Below, piece by piece: positions 20,301-31,130 of a stretch of 64,000 bases of DNA. Source of the stretch: Isoetes taiwanensis (taxonomy: Eukaryota; Streptophyta; Lycopodiopsida; Isoetales; Isoetaceae); contig JAJEKV010000002.1 in the NCBI GenBank assembly GCA_021234155.1, forward strand, positions 23,574,942-23,638,941, written 5' to 3'. The translations under genes and the position numbers were made by a program. Numbering within the stretch: the first letter of the stretch is position 1; each line of letters starts with the position of its first letter. A model generated the notes under the pieces. The model was not told the DNA's origin, did not search any database, and was given only the letters and a program-made list of their open reading frames with translations.

Positions 20301-20439
20301 ATCTATGTTGTGGAACGAAATTGATGCATAGTTCATATATCTGTGCATTTATTATTACCATTTGATCTATACAATAACTATTGGAAATTGGTGGTTCTGC
20401 CCATCTTTTGTTCAGGTAAGCATATCATTCCTAAGAAGT

Positions 20440-20577
20440 TGCATGTTTCTTATGCTGATCATGTCCACTGGGTTAGCAATTAAGAGATCTTATGTTCAAA
20501 TCTCTGGGGGTCGGTCATATGTCCTCATGGATGCTGCCAATGTGGCATGACGTAAAAAAAAAAAAAAAAAAAAAAAA
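20440..20577 (+). mobile_element. Candidate tRNA-related SINE with poly(A) tail
   Basis: CACTGGGTTAGCAATTAAGA (box A-like) and ATGTTCAAATCTC (box B-like) at 20465-20504 are followed by about 50 bp of body and a 24-base A run at 20554-20577. The order fits a short tRNA-derived retroposon. The 5' end and target duplication are not resolved. Confidence 0.42.
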
Positions 20578-20596
20578 TCTCCCGAACTTTCAAGAA

Positions 20597-21156
20597 TGGA
20601 AACCTCTCCAAGTTTTCATGGAAAGTTGGAAGGTTTTCATATATAAAACTGGGAGGTTTCCTATTTTTGGGAGGCTAACTAGATTTCGACAGAGATAATT
20701 TGAGCGATATATAATGGATTCTTTCATTTTTTCCCTCTTTTTTTTCTATGCGGGCTACTTTTCCTCTGCCGCCTTTTTGTATACAGCTCCCTGCGCTTGA
20801 CATCTGTGCATAGCCATTTCTTCGTGGATGCCAGAGCAACAACTGCCCTTAAAAGCTACAAAATATTTTTTGTGCAAAGTGAAATTGCCATGCCTATAAG
20901 TCACCTTGTGCAAATCTAAGCCTAGAATTGAAGCATTTCCTACTTATTGATCTTTCAGGCAGATCTGGTTGCAATTCCTTGCAACCAAATTTGGCTTGGC
21001 GACGCACTAGACTTGGCTTGCTGGATCTGACTTAACATTGAGCTGCGCCCAAATTATCTCAGTCGAAATCTGGTTAGCCTCCTATGAACAGGAAACCTCC
21101 CCAGTTTTATATATGGAAACCTCCCAACTTTCCATGAAAACTTGGGGAGGTTTCCA
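20597..21156. repeat. Foldback element with about 110-bp arms
   Basis: The left arm at 20597-20706 matches the reverse complement of 21047-21156 at roughly 85-90%. Both hold GGAAACCTCYCCAAG, ATGGAAAGTTGG, CATATATAAAACTGG and GAGGCTAACYAGATTTCGAC, ending at GAGATAATTTG. The arms themselves contain small GGGAGGTTTCC / GGAAACCTCCC dyads. The spacer is about 340 bp and non-coding. A third partial copy of the dyads is at 21310-21400. Confidence 0.7.
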
Positions 21157-21483
21157 ATGGTGCTATCAAATTTTTTGATCTATGATATCCACTCTACATA
21201 AATAGTGTAAATTACTTTCTATTTGGAGCTTTTGGAGCCAATTTTTGGGGAGCAGATCCATGAGCGGATCCATAAGCGGATTTCTCTAAGCAGCCATGTG
21301 AGCGAACTTTAATGGGAAACCTCTCCAGGCTTCCATGAAAACCTCGTCTAGAAAAAACATTGGGGAGGTTTTCAAGCAAAGTGGGGAACCTCCCCTATTT
21401 TAAATTGGAAACCCTAAAATCCACAATGGAAACCAAATACTCAAAAACCCTGGGCATAGTTCTTCCGTGAGACGTCCAAATGG

Positions 21484-23301
21484 ATGGGGAGAATAGAACA
21501 AAGCTCTTTTCGTCCCGTAAGTTCTTGTTCTTCAACTATTTTTGCCTTTCATTTGGGCCAGTGTGGGGACGTAAAATGTTTACCAAAAGGCAAATTCATC
21601 CATGGTGGCATTTTAAGAAAGGGATATGGGCAGGACACATACCTTGGAAATCTTCTTATCCAAATGTATGGAAAATGTGGATCATTGCATGATGCTTCTC
21701 TAGTATTTCATAAGATGCATAAGAGGAATGTGTATTCTGGAAACATAATGGTTGCTGCATTTGCGCAGTATGGGAATGTAGAAGAGGCCAGGGAAATTTT
21801 TGATACGATGCCAGAATGTAATGTGGTTTCATGGAACTCCATGATATCAACATATGCACAAAATGGATTTGGCAAGGAAGCACTGCAACTCTTTCAGCAA
21901 ATGCATGCTGAATGTATGGTGCCAACAAAGCTGACTTTAATAAGTGTTTTAGATGCTTGTTCTCAGCAAGAGGAATTAATCGAAGGGAAGTCAGTCCATC
22001 AATATATTGTAGATACAGGATTAGACATAGATGTTGTTCTAGGAACTGCTTTAATTAACATGTATGGCAAATGTGGTAGGCTTCAGGATTCACGAGACGT
22101 TTTTTATAAAATGCAAGAGCACAATGTTGTCTCATGGACTGCCATGATTTCTGTGCATGCTCAACAAGGCTGTGGGGAAGAAGCTCTCTACTTCTATAGA
22201 CAAATGCATGATCGAGGCATGATGCTAGATAAGATAACGCTGGTTAGCATTTTAGATGCTTGTTCGATTGAAGGATTTTTGGCAGAAGGGAAAAAACAAC
22301 ATGCCATTAGCTTGCACACAAGATTTCATTTGGATGTTATTTTGGGAACTGCACTTCTCAATATGTATGGTAAATGTGGCAGTTTGGATGATGCAGAAGT
22401 AGTTTTTCTCAATGCCCCAGATCAAAGCGTAGTTCTGGAGACTGCTATGCTTTCAATATATGCTCAGCATGGCGTTTTAGAAAATGCTTGGTGCATATTT
22501 GATAATATGCGAGGGAGAAACATAGTCTCTTGGAATGCCATGATAGCAGCTTTTGTGCAATATGGCTATAGCAAGGAGGCACTCGAACTATTTAAACTGA
22601 TGCAATTGGAAGGTTTTATACCAAACAAAATTACATATGTTGGCATCATTGAAGCATGTGGTGGCCAGGCTGCACTGATTGAAGGCAAACAAATACATGC
22701 GCGCATTTTAAATGAAAGGTTTGAATCTGACATGATTGTAGAAAGTGCTCTTCTTAATATGTATACTAAATGTGGAAGTTTGGAAAACTCATATTTACTG
22801 TTTCAGAACCTAACTGAAAAGCATCTCATTTCCTGGACATCCATGATTGCAGCATTTGCACAACATGGTTTGGGAACAAAAGCTCTCCAGCTCTTCGAAC
22901 AGATGCAATTGGATGGGATGGGCCCAGATAAAATTACATTCATAGAGGTTCTTTTTGCTTGTAGTCATTCTGGCTTGATTAATGAAAGTTGGCATTGCCT
23001 CCTAACCACAAGCTGTGGCTATTATATTCCGCCAAATCTAGAGCATTATAATTGTGTCATTGGCCTCTTCGGAAGGCTAGGATGGTTGGATGAGGCCGTG
23101 GATTTAATGAGTAATATGCAGTTTGAACCTAATAACTCATCTTGGGCAACGATGCTTGGTGCATGTGCAGTCCATTTTGATTTGGCTAGAGGACAGCTTG
23201 CTGCATGGCATGCTCTTGAATTGCATCCAAACAATGCCATCTCATATGTATTATTATCAAATATTCTTGCCAAGCATCAAATTGAGAAACTGCAAGTGTA
23301 G
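21484..23301 (+). CDS. PLS-class pentatricopeptide repeat protein, E domain truncated
   Basis: A single 605-codon exon. The ATG at 21484 is the first after an in-frame TAG at 21457. From about residue 35 to 550 it is filled with P, L and S motifs (GKFIHGGILRKGYGQDTYLG, MYGKCGSLHDA, NVVSWNSMISTYAQNGFGKE and so on), about 14 in all. The C-terminus shows the start of an E motif (WATMLGACAV, HPNNAISYVLLSNI) but stops after LAKHQIEKLQV, without a complete E+ or DYW domain. Such proteins bind organelle RNA sequence-specifically, often for C-to-U editing, with a deaminase supplied by a partner if DYW is absent. No convincing transit peptide is seen in the first 30 residues, which may mean the 5' end is missing. 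A poly(A) signal AATAAA lies at 23476. The truncation could be natural or mark a young pseudogene. Confidence 0.9.
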   Translation: MGRIEQSSFRPVSSCSSTIFAFHLGQCGDVKCLPKGKFIHGGILRKGYGQDTYLGNLLIQMYGKCGSLHDASLVFHKMHKRNVYSGNIMVAAFAQYGNVEEAREIFDTMPECNVVSWNSMISTYAQNGFGKEALQLFQQMHAECMVPTKLTLISVLDACSQQEELIEGKSVHQYIVDTGLDIDVVLGTALINMYGKCGRLQDSRDVFYKMQEHNVVSWTAMISVHAQQGCGEEALYFYRQMHDRGMMLDKITLVSILDACSIEGFLAEGKKQHAISLHTRFHLDVILGTALLNMYGKCGSLDDAEVVFLNAPDQSVVLETAMLSIYAQHGVLENAWCIFDNMRGRNIVSWNAMIAAFVQYGYSKEALELFKLMQLEGFIPNKITYVGIIEACGGQAALIEGKQIHARILNERFESDMIVESALLNMYTKCGSLENSYLLFQNLTEKHLISWTSMIAAFAQHGLGTKALQLFEQMQLDGMGPDKITFIEVLFACSHSGLINESWHCLLTTSCGYYIPPNLEHYNCVIGLFGRLGWLDEAVDLMSNMQFEPNNSSWATMLGACAVHFDLARGQLAAWHALELHPNNAISYVLLSNILAKHQIEKLQV

Positions 23302-23680
23302 TGATGGATTGCTTCTCTCTTGATCAACTGCTCCAGAAAAAGTATCATAAGCAACAGGTGGTCATACAAAAACGAAATTTCTTACGTAAGTATGCACGTT
23401 TCCCCCCTGCAGCTTGTTATGACAGTTCTACGTTCGAAGTTATTGGCCTCTTTTACGTGATGAGTGCTCGGTCGAAATAAACGATGTGCTGAAGATTAAG
23501 CGATTATTATAAATACAAGTGTAAAATGCATCATGCACTTTGGTAATTTACCCTAGCTAGTATGTTGAAGGGTCTCCATAACCAACCCTACCCAAATTGG
23601 TTACTTTTTGTAAACATATGTATATATACATATGTCAATATGTACACCTATATCTATATTAATACAAGCACTAAGCCTTC

Positions 23681-23713
<33 letters not shown>

Positions 23714-24207
23714 CCCTTATTACAATTTCAATCTACACAACAATCATGCACACATTGCAGTAATTGAAATTTGATTCAAAGTGGAGATGTGTCAGCTGTA
23801 ACATAACAACATTATGTTTTGAAGAAAAGAACCAGCCACCAATTATAAACAATAGTAGGACAGAGAAAGTAGAATACTATTTATCTTCTACAATTGTTGA
23901 AAGGCCAAGGTATTACATATGATTTGGCATGGTTTAGGGGAGTATTCGTATCCCTAAACCTTATTTTGATGACTAGTAAATTGTCCACCTTCGGTGGGCG
24001 TTCTATGTGATTGTTCACAAACTTGGAAGAGGTATTTTTGTTCAATCCATCGTAGATCTTGAATTGCGGTCGTGTTTTCCATTGGCCATTTGGTCATTTT
24101 CTCATAAATTAATGCAAAAAATTGTTTTCCAAGCGAATGCGCGAGATGAGTCTCAAGACCCTGTTTCTGACAATGATGAGAGCACTTAGTATTCAAAGCG
24201 TCTTTGT
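23302..24207. other. PPR 3' region and spacer
   Basis: AATAAA at 23476-23481 may end the PPR transcript. A 29-base A run at 23681-23709 suggests the tail of an old retroposon. Short open frames around 23954-24265 on both strands are not recognised. Confidence 0.45.
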
Positions 24208-24637
24208 TGCTTGTTAAATAAATTGGCATATTCTTCCTTGCGGGAAATGTTGAAAATTGTACCAATCATTTTTTGGTTGCTGACATTATCACATGTAAAG
24301 AGTTGCAAACATGATATTTATCTTTTCACACTACAAAACATAATCAGCATAATGCATGTAAATTCCTAATCCCTAGAGAAAAACAATTTGAGACCACCAA
24401 TTTCAAATGGTAATATGTAGTTTGCTTGTTAAATAAATTGGCATATTCTTCCTTGTGGGAAATGTTGAAAATTGTACCAATCATTTTTTGGTTGCTGACA
24501 TTATCACATGTAAAGAGCTGCAAACATGATATTTATCTTTTCACACCACAAAACATAAGCAGCATAATGCATGTAAATTCCTAATCCCTAGAGAAAAACA
24601 ATTTGAGACCACCAATTTCAAATGGTAATATGTGTTG
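24208..24637. repeat. Tandem duplication, 215-bp unit
   Basis: 24208-24422 and 24423-24637 are head-to-tail copies with only a handful of differences (for example TTGCGGG/TTGTGGG and CACTACAAAA/CACCACAAAA). Non-coding. Confidence 0.92.
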
Positions 24638-24660
24638 TTACTACCATAAAGAATACAAAA

Positions 24661-24877
24661 TAGATAGATAGTAGTTTTAACGTCACGCCATTAGGCAGCA
24701 TCCAACTGGACACGTGACCATACACCACACTACATTGCTCGATTGGGCCCTGCCCCCAACCACCTTACATTGCGTCTGTTGCGGTCCCCCAACAATACCG
24801 AGTGCGATTCTGGACGGTCTCAAACTCGAGACCACATTGCTAAGGAACTAGTGTGTTATCACTAGACCAAATGCCGA
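24661..24877 (-). mobile_element. tRNA-derived SINE with TATC-type tail, copy A
   Basis: On the minus strand the head at 24877 reads GCATTTGGTCTAGTGATAAC (box A-like) and then CTCGAGTTTGAGACC (box B-like). A body with GGGGGCAGGGCCC, TGTCCAGTTGGATGCTGCC and GGCGTGACGTTAAAA follows, ending in TATCTATCTA repeats at 24661. Copy B at 47699-47930 shares the body and tail at about 85%. The tetranucleotide tail in place of poly(A) is notable. Confidence 0.7.
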
Positions 24878-24879
24878 GA

Positions 24880-27600
24880 CAAATGCACAAGTCAAATGTA
24901 CAAATCCCAATTGAAGAAAACAATTGGGATATGTATGTGGATTGGATGGCTGTCTCTTTTCCATCATTCCCTCTATTGCATTTGTTATTGCTATATATTG
25001 GGTCTCAATGTAGTTCCCTCAAGATAGTTATATCCAGATTAAGGTCCATGCCATATGCTAGAATTGTGTTGATATTCGGATGTGCCCTATATTAAATTTG
25101 AAGGCTGCTCATGCAAATATATTAGCTACAGCATCACCATACGTTGAAATTAAAACTGTTCATGCAATACAAATTACAACACTACTATTCCTATGAATTA
25201 TTGAATAGAGATAATTGTGTAAACTATAAAGACAACAATGTATGGCATTGTTCAGCAAAATTGCTCATTAAATAGCTCATGTTATAATCCACTTGTGTAG
25301 CCGCCTTGTTGCCACAGAAAGTGGATATCTGTCCATGCACCTTAGCTTTAATTGTTGCCCTTTCCATGATGCTCTCAATAATACCGCAATGTTGAATGCG
25401 CAGATAAAAATTAGAATGTGCTGAATGTGCTTTCAATGCTATATTAGCGCCACCCCAACATACAAAAATTGCCCTATGTTATCGGATATTTCTCAACTCA
25501 AAATAACTTTACCCATGAAATAAGACTAAAGAAAATGGGCATCAACATGGAAAATAAAGAAAAATGGAAAACATGACATGAACATATAGAAGCCAGCAAA
25601 GCAATGGACGAAGTCACCTTTTCATCACGCTGTAGCCGAGAAGTATTTTCCAACTGAGCCCAGTATATGTGTATGGACCTTATACATCTTTGGCATCCAT
25701 CTTCAAGTTTTAAATCTTAAAGACGTGGCAAGTCATGGCAATGGAATAAGTCCGCATCAGAATAAGTGTTGCATTAAGTGCTGCACTGGGAGCCATAGTC
25801 AAGGTAGAAACTCAGAGATGTTGTAGCCATATTCAAGTTGTGGCTCTTTACAGGGTTGGAAGCTTCAACTACGGCATATACAACTCAACAAAGAGTTTCT
25901 TGCAAAAAAAAAGTTTAGCAGAAAAAAATAGTCCTGCTCTTACCTATGGCGTCTTCTCTCGAGCTACGGCATCGGATCATTAAGTTTGCCGAAGACCTTA
26001 ATGCATCCTGCTTTTCCCTGTTTACATAGTCATTTGATAGTATCCATCAGATAATCTTGGTAATCAAGCAATTAAGGGGAATCTGAGATCGACCAGAAAC
26101 CCTAAATCGAACCTTTTGTTTTTTATTTTTAATATAAATATGCCGTTTCATTTTTTAACATGGCCTCCCTTCGCATGGAAAAACAACGTGGCACAATCAA
26201 GGTCGTCGATCGTGACAACTAGAATTTGATGCAGGATGGACATACGGGATAACATTATAATACAAGAAATTTATCGTGGCGGCCAAGGCCGCCGCGAACA
26301 TTTCTCTTTACCAACTTGGTATCAGTTCTAAACCCACTACTATGGAGAGCATTTTAAGGTGAAGTTTCTCAATTCAAGTTGTAGCAAAAAAGGATGTAGT
26401 TGAAAAAACCAATCTTTACATCTTCTGTTAGGGTAACAGCGTAAAAGTGTCCGTCGATTGCACTAGGCTTGACCCATTACCAAATCGGAGTGTAAACAAT
26501 TTGCTTTTTTAATGTAATTTCTTAATCGATATTCATTTGTTCACACCATATGGAGAATGGGCAAGCCATAATCTCAATGCAAACAGTTGCCGCCAAAGTT
26601 TGGAGCTTGGATATGTGCATATATATTTCTTATAACTAGCAAGGTGACGAGTTTTTCTTTTATTTTGCTACCATTAGATGACCGTGGAGCTCAGAGAACG
26701 AAGAATACACTGGACAAGATGGTCATGTCATCCTTACGATAACAATGCATACTGCCAAAGTAATAGATATATATAGGGTGCCAAGTCCATTCACGTCACT
26801 TGAGAAGGCTAACGTCACTTGAGAAGGCTAACGTGTAAGAAGTGACTATAGAATCCAGAGAGGGAGTTGAGATTTCAAAATCAATGGTCTATATGAGGTG
26901 GGCGCGTACTATGTAAACATAAAGAGAATCTGAACTTTCTGAGTCCCATGATATATCTAGACCATGGCATTGCTTAGTTACAGTGCATATTGCCAAAGTC
27001 GAAAAGATATATGAGCATATGTCAACATACATAAAGAAAGTGGCGGTATAGATAGAAGATAGCTACACAGCAACGTTAACTTTAGTTAGTAACAAAATCA
27101 TTCCGTTCACAAAGAGTCTATTATTCGCCTATCTCTGTGCAAAATGGAAAAATCTCGGTGGCGCTGCCAAAGCCACACGAGTAATACCATATATGGCATC
27201 GATGCCTCCACTTTTAAAAGGAAAAAAGCCATGCATGATGCCAAATCTCCAGACTTTTTTCGAAGGATAAAGCCCCTTCCCACAATTACCTAGTACTATT
27301 CCAAATTACATTTCATGAGAAGAAAAGGAATTAATATATAGGTATTCATCATTTCCGTTGAAAAACATTCACGATCACATAATACAACACAGGGAGCTAC
27401 CTCGGTGTTTTAGCTTGGGCAAACATCTTCCACGGCTCCAACTTCCTAAGTAGAAACGTTCATCAACCTTGTTTTGGGGATAAAGAGTTAAAATCTATTG
27501 AACCAATCTAGATCTCATCATCTCTTCAAGTTCAATTTGGATGCTCTGCTCTTTGTCCATTAGACACCTGTAATTGGCTTTCATACAGTGTTTCATGCCA
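24880..27600. other. Long stretch without a supported gene
   Basis: AT-rich sequence with short unrecognised open frames (24853-25095 and 25224-25436). It contains a palindrome GGCGGCC-AA-GGCCGCC at 26278-26293 next to AAGAAATTTATCG, a phrase partly repeated at 19930 (AGAAATTTATTGCGGCCGCC) and reminiscent of CACTA termini. It also holds a 20-bp direct duplication (GTCACTTGAGAAGGCTAAC) at 26796-26833. Confidence 0.45.
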
Positions 27601-27687
27601 GAAGAGCTGATCAACATTAGCGGCTCTCAAGAAGAAAAAAAGAATATGACAAACAACCAATGATTTGGCAAAATATATATACGTAAA

Positions 27688-28595
27688 TTAACGGTACTGT
27701 GCACAACTTTGATCAAATGTAATACCACCACCAGCCCTAAATCTGCATCTAGTCCTCATCCAAAGCACTGGCCTCCCCATCACTCTGAATCTACCTCTAA
27801 GGTGAATATCCGTCATTTTGTCAACCTTCAGCCTTGCCAAATCATATATCATAGTATATGCCCAAGCCTTTTTCAAAGGCAGATCATTTTGCTCCATAAG
27901 TATAGTGAAATTCACCTTATCCTTCGGGGGAGAAGCCCACCCTTGCCTTTCGGCTTTGTCTGTGAAAACTCCACTGTAATATGATGATATTCCAACATAT
28001 TCCACATCTACTGCAAGCTTCTCATTTGGATTATAGAAATACCAAGTATACAACTTAGTGAAATCAAGATAAGAATTGTAGTAATTTCCTGAACCTGTCT
28101 GCTGCTGGGCTAAGATCATAGATTGATTAAGAGGAACTATTCCCCAACTATAATATTGCATTTTCTCTACAGTTATAGTAGGAAGGGCTGGCTTATAGTA
28201 GCAAAACATGGCAAGTAAAAGGAGCAATATTGAAGCTAAACCTAATCCCAAAATCGCAAAAATCCAAGCTACGATATTCCATGCAAACCTGCGTCCAACT
28301 ATAATATTGCATTTTCTCTACAGTTACAGTAGAAAGGGCTGGCTTATAGTAGCAAAACATGGCAAGTAAAAGGAGCAATATTGAAGCAAAACCTAATCCC
28401 AAAATCACAAAAATCCAAGCTATGATATTCCATGCAAACCTGCGTCTTTTGTCTTCCTCTTGCTGCGGTGCTGCTGATGGCTTTCTTCATGCTTGGAGAA
28501 CCCTAATGGATCTACGACATGGCTAGAGAGATAGACATGTTTTCTTGTTCATGCTCTGCGTAAAAAACCTCGGTTCCTTTGGATGCAGCCATAGC
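27688..28595 (-). pseudogene. LEA_2 / NHL (NDR1/HIN1-like) family gene, disrupted
   Basis: Minus strand, stop TAA at 27688. The last 187 codons (28251-27688) are open: a membrane helix (LASILLLLLAMFCYY), then KPALPTITVEKMQYYSW, a beta-rich LEA_2-type region (YTWYFYNPNEKLAVDVEY, DLPLKKAWAY) and the end ITFDQSCAQYR. This is the layout of NHL proteins, single-pass membrane proteins of plant defence and stress. Upstream, the N-terminal part is broken. A 151-bp tandem duplication (28144-28294, 28295-28445) repeats the membrane segment and shifts frame. Pieces GTEVFYAEHEQENMSISLAM (about 28575), VDPLGFSKHEES (about 28500) and RRRFAWNIIAWIFV lie in three different frames with stops between. A shortened protein from the inner ATG is conceivable. 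Confidence 0.75.
28144..28445. repeat. 151-bp tandem duplication in the LEA_2/NHL relic
   Basis: Two head-to-tail copies, each from CCAACTATAATATTGC to CATGCAAACCTGCGT, with about 6 differences. The length is not divisible by three, so it shifts the reading frame. Confidence 0.93.
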
Positions 28596-28827
28596 CATGG
28601 ATCCGGATGCACTGTCTTAACTGCAAAACTCCGCGCCTCGAACCCCATATTTGTTTCCGCCTTTTAGGTCTCAAATGTTCATCCTATCAAATGTTGAGTT
28701 GAACATTGGCTGTTATCTGCCGGCATTCTTGTCCGCCATATCTGCCTGTTATCACCATAGCGGAGCTCTACAAAATATAGAAAGAAAGGAAGGAGATATT
28801 AGAAAAAAAAAGAAGAGAAAAAGGGAG

Positions 28828-29618
28828 TATGACATATTCAACAAAACTTGGACTTATTCAGATATAATAGACTGGGGTATCATTTTAAGATTACATATCA
28901 TGTTTAATTTTTCTTGATACTTATAATTTTTACAAGTTTTAATTATATAACTTTATCTTTAAATTTAAAGTATAATTGTTATAGAAACATAAACAATTGC
29001 TTTCTAAACTAATTTTCACGTGAATCTATTTAGAATTAGACATTTCGAGAATATAACATTTTAATTTTCAACTAGTTCTTAACAAATTTAAAATTTGGCA
29101 ATCAGGATAATTTGTAAATAAAATATAATGGTTTGATAAGTGAGTGACTTAAGGTTATATGAGAATTTCACAATTTACAAACTCCTAGTACTTAAAAATA
29201 CTTTAACAAAAGTGTTAGATTAATATTAATTAAAATATAAAGTTTATGTTTTAATAACAAATATTGAAAAATATATATTGAAAATCAATTAAAACTAAAC
29301 TATTCAATTATTTTTTAATTAAAACATAAACGTAATCATTTGCTACATTTCATCTAAACTTTCTTTAAACATTAAAAAAAAAAAATTAATCATATAGAAT
29401 TTATCTTAGATGAAAAAGTTAATTTTAAATAGATTAAATTAAAAATTGGTGTAGAAAACATTTTTACACATTGATAACTATCATACTTTTTATCTGAAGT
29501 TAAACTGGAAATTTTGTAAAAATCAATAAGAATTAAAAATACATATAATCTTATCATGGCATCCTTGAAGGATATCTATTAGATTTGAATAAGTCCAAAT
29601 TTTATTAAATATGTCATG
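28828..29618. mobile_element. AT-rich inverted-repeat element (MITE-like), about 790 bp
   Basis: ATGACATATTCAACAAAACT followed by TGGACTTATTCAGAT at 28828-28880 matches the reverse complement of about 29565-29618 (ATGACATATTTAATAAAATT, then TGGACTTATTCAAAT). The arms are about 50 bp at roughly 85%. GAGT abuts the element on both outer sides, a possible 4-bp target duplication. The interior is very AT-rich and non-coding. Confidence 0.55.
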
Positions 29619-29619
29619 A

Positions 29620-30165
29620 GTTTCTGTCCTTGCTGTTGCTTCCAGATTTCGCCATAACTGCCATGCTCTGTCTCCGCCATTGCCATCTGCATGAAAAGAA
29701 GGGAAAGGAAGCAATCAAATCAGCTGCCAGGGACACATATTTCACGAGTACAATATGGGCGAATGCATTCTGACTCCCTATGAGTGCTTTTCGCTTGCCA
29801 AAAAACTAAACCTAACCTTAAGAGTTTCTTACGAACCTCTTTCCTTTTCCAGCTGTGGCGATGTCGGTGCTCCGGACCTGATGGAGTTGATGTCGCTTCC
29901 CTAAGCGGCGATGGCGGTGCTCCGGACCTCGACCCGTATTCTTATTTTTTTCCCATTCATGAAGCCGGAAACCATTCACGAAGCCAGAACCCAAGCGTTA
30001 CGGCGTTGCTGGATCAGACATGTGTTTCCATATCACGTTGATGTATCTTCTTATATTATAATGTTATACCGTAAGTCTTGGATTGGATCAAGCCCTAATT
30101 TGAATGGTCGAGATCATTTAGGTGCATCCAAAGGCCGAAATTTCTCGCACAACTTCCTACCACTA
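29620..30165. other. Spacer without a supported gene
   Basis: Contains a short direct repeat CGGTGCTCCGGACCT at about 29867 and 29912 and small open frames with no recognisable family. Confidence 0.4.
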
Positions 30166-30169
30166 TGAT

Positions 30170-31130
30170 TGGTCTTATGGGGAAAGGATAAAGGAAAAGA
30201 GGGAAAAGGAAAATGAAGGAGGAAAGAGAGACTTGAAGGGGCAAAAAGGCACGGGAAAAGGGAAAAAAGAGAGAGGGAAAAGGGTGGGGATAAGAGAAGA
30301 GAAAAATGCATGGGAAAAGGGAAAAGGAAAGAAAAAATCAAAAGGGAGGGGGGAAGGGAACCTGAGAAAAGGGCATGAGGAAAGGGGAAGAGGTAAAGGG
30401 GAAAAGGGAGGGAGAAATGGCATAGGAAAAAGGGAAAGAGTGAGAAAAGGATGAAGAATGGAAAAGGAAAGGAAAAAAAAGAGCACGGGAAAAGGAAAGG
30501 GAAAAGGAGCATGGGAAAGAGGAGAAAAAGGGAAAGGGTGAGGAAAGAAGAAAAGAGAAGGGAAAAATGGCATGGGAAAGGAAAAGAGAGAGGGAAAGGG
30601 AAGGGAAAAGCGGCATGAGAAAAGGAAAAGAGTGAAAGGTTGGAAAAATGAGCAAAAGGGCAGGAAAAAGGAGAAAAAGGAAAAGGGTGGGGAGAAGGAA
30701 AAGGAAAAAGGGCATGGAAAAAGGACAAGTGAAAGGCAAAAGAAAAAGGAGGGGCAAAGGAGGAAATAGAACATGGAAAAAGGGCATTAGAAAAAGGGAA
30801 GAGGGAAATGAGAGAAGGGAAGGGGATTCAAAGGGCACGAGAAAAAAAGGAAAAGGAAAAGGCGAAGAAAGGGGGAAAAAAAGCGAAAAAAGACATGGAA
30901 AAAAGAAAAGGGGAAGAGGGAAATGGTGGGGGGGAAGAAGAAAACGAGCATGGAAAAAAGGAAAGAGAACAAATGTGGGAAGGGCATGGGAAAAGGAAAG
31001 GAAGGGAAAACGGACGAAGGAAAGGGCAAAAGGGCATGGGCGAAAGAGGAAGTGGTAAAGGATCGGAAAAGGAGGAAAATGAAAAGGAAAAAATACATCA
31101 GGAAAAGGGAAAAAGATCGAGAAAAAAGAT
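30170..31130 (+). repeat. Polypurine (GGAAAAGG-rich) tract, about 960 bp
   Basis: A/G make up nearly the whole plus strand in GGGAAAAGGAAA and GGCATGGGAAAAGG phrases recurring every 25-40 bp, with a regular GCATG interruption. The composition produces long spurious open frames in both directions. Unlike the 13655-14475 tract it is richer in G and has the GCATG punctuation. Confidence 0.9.
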
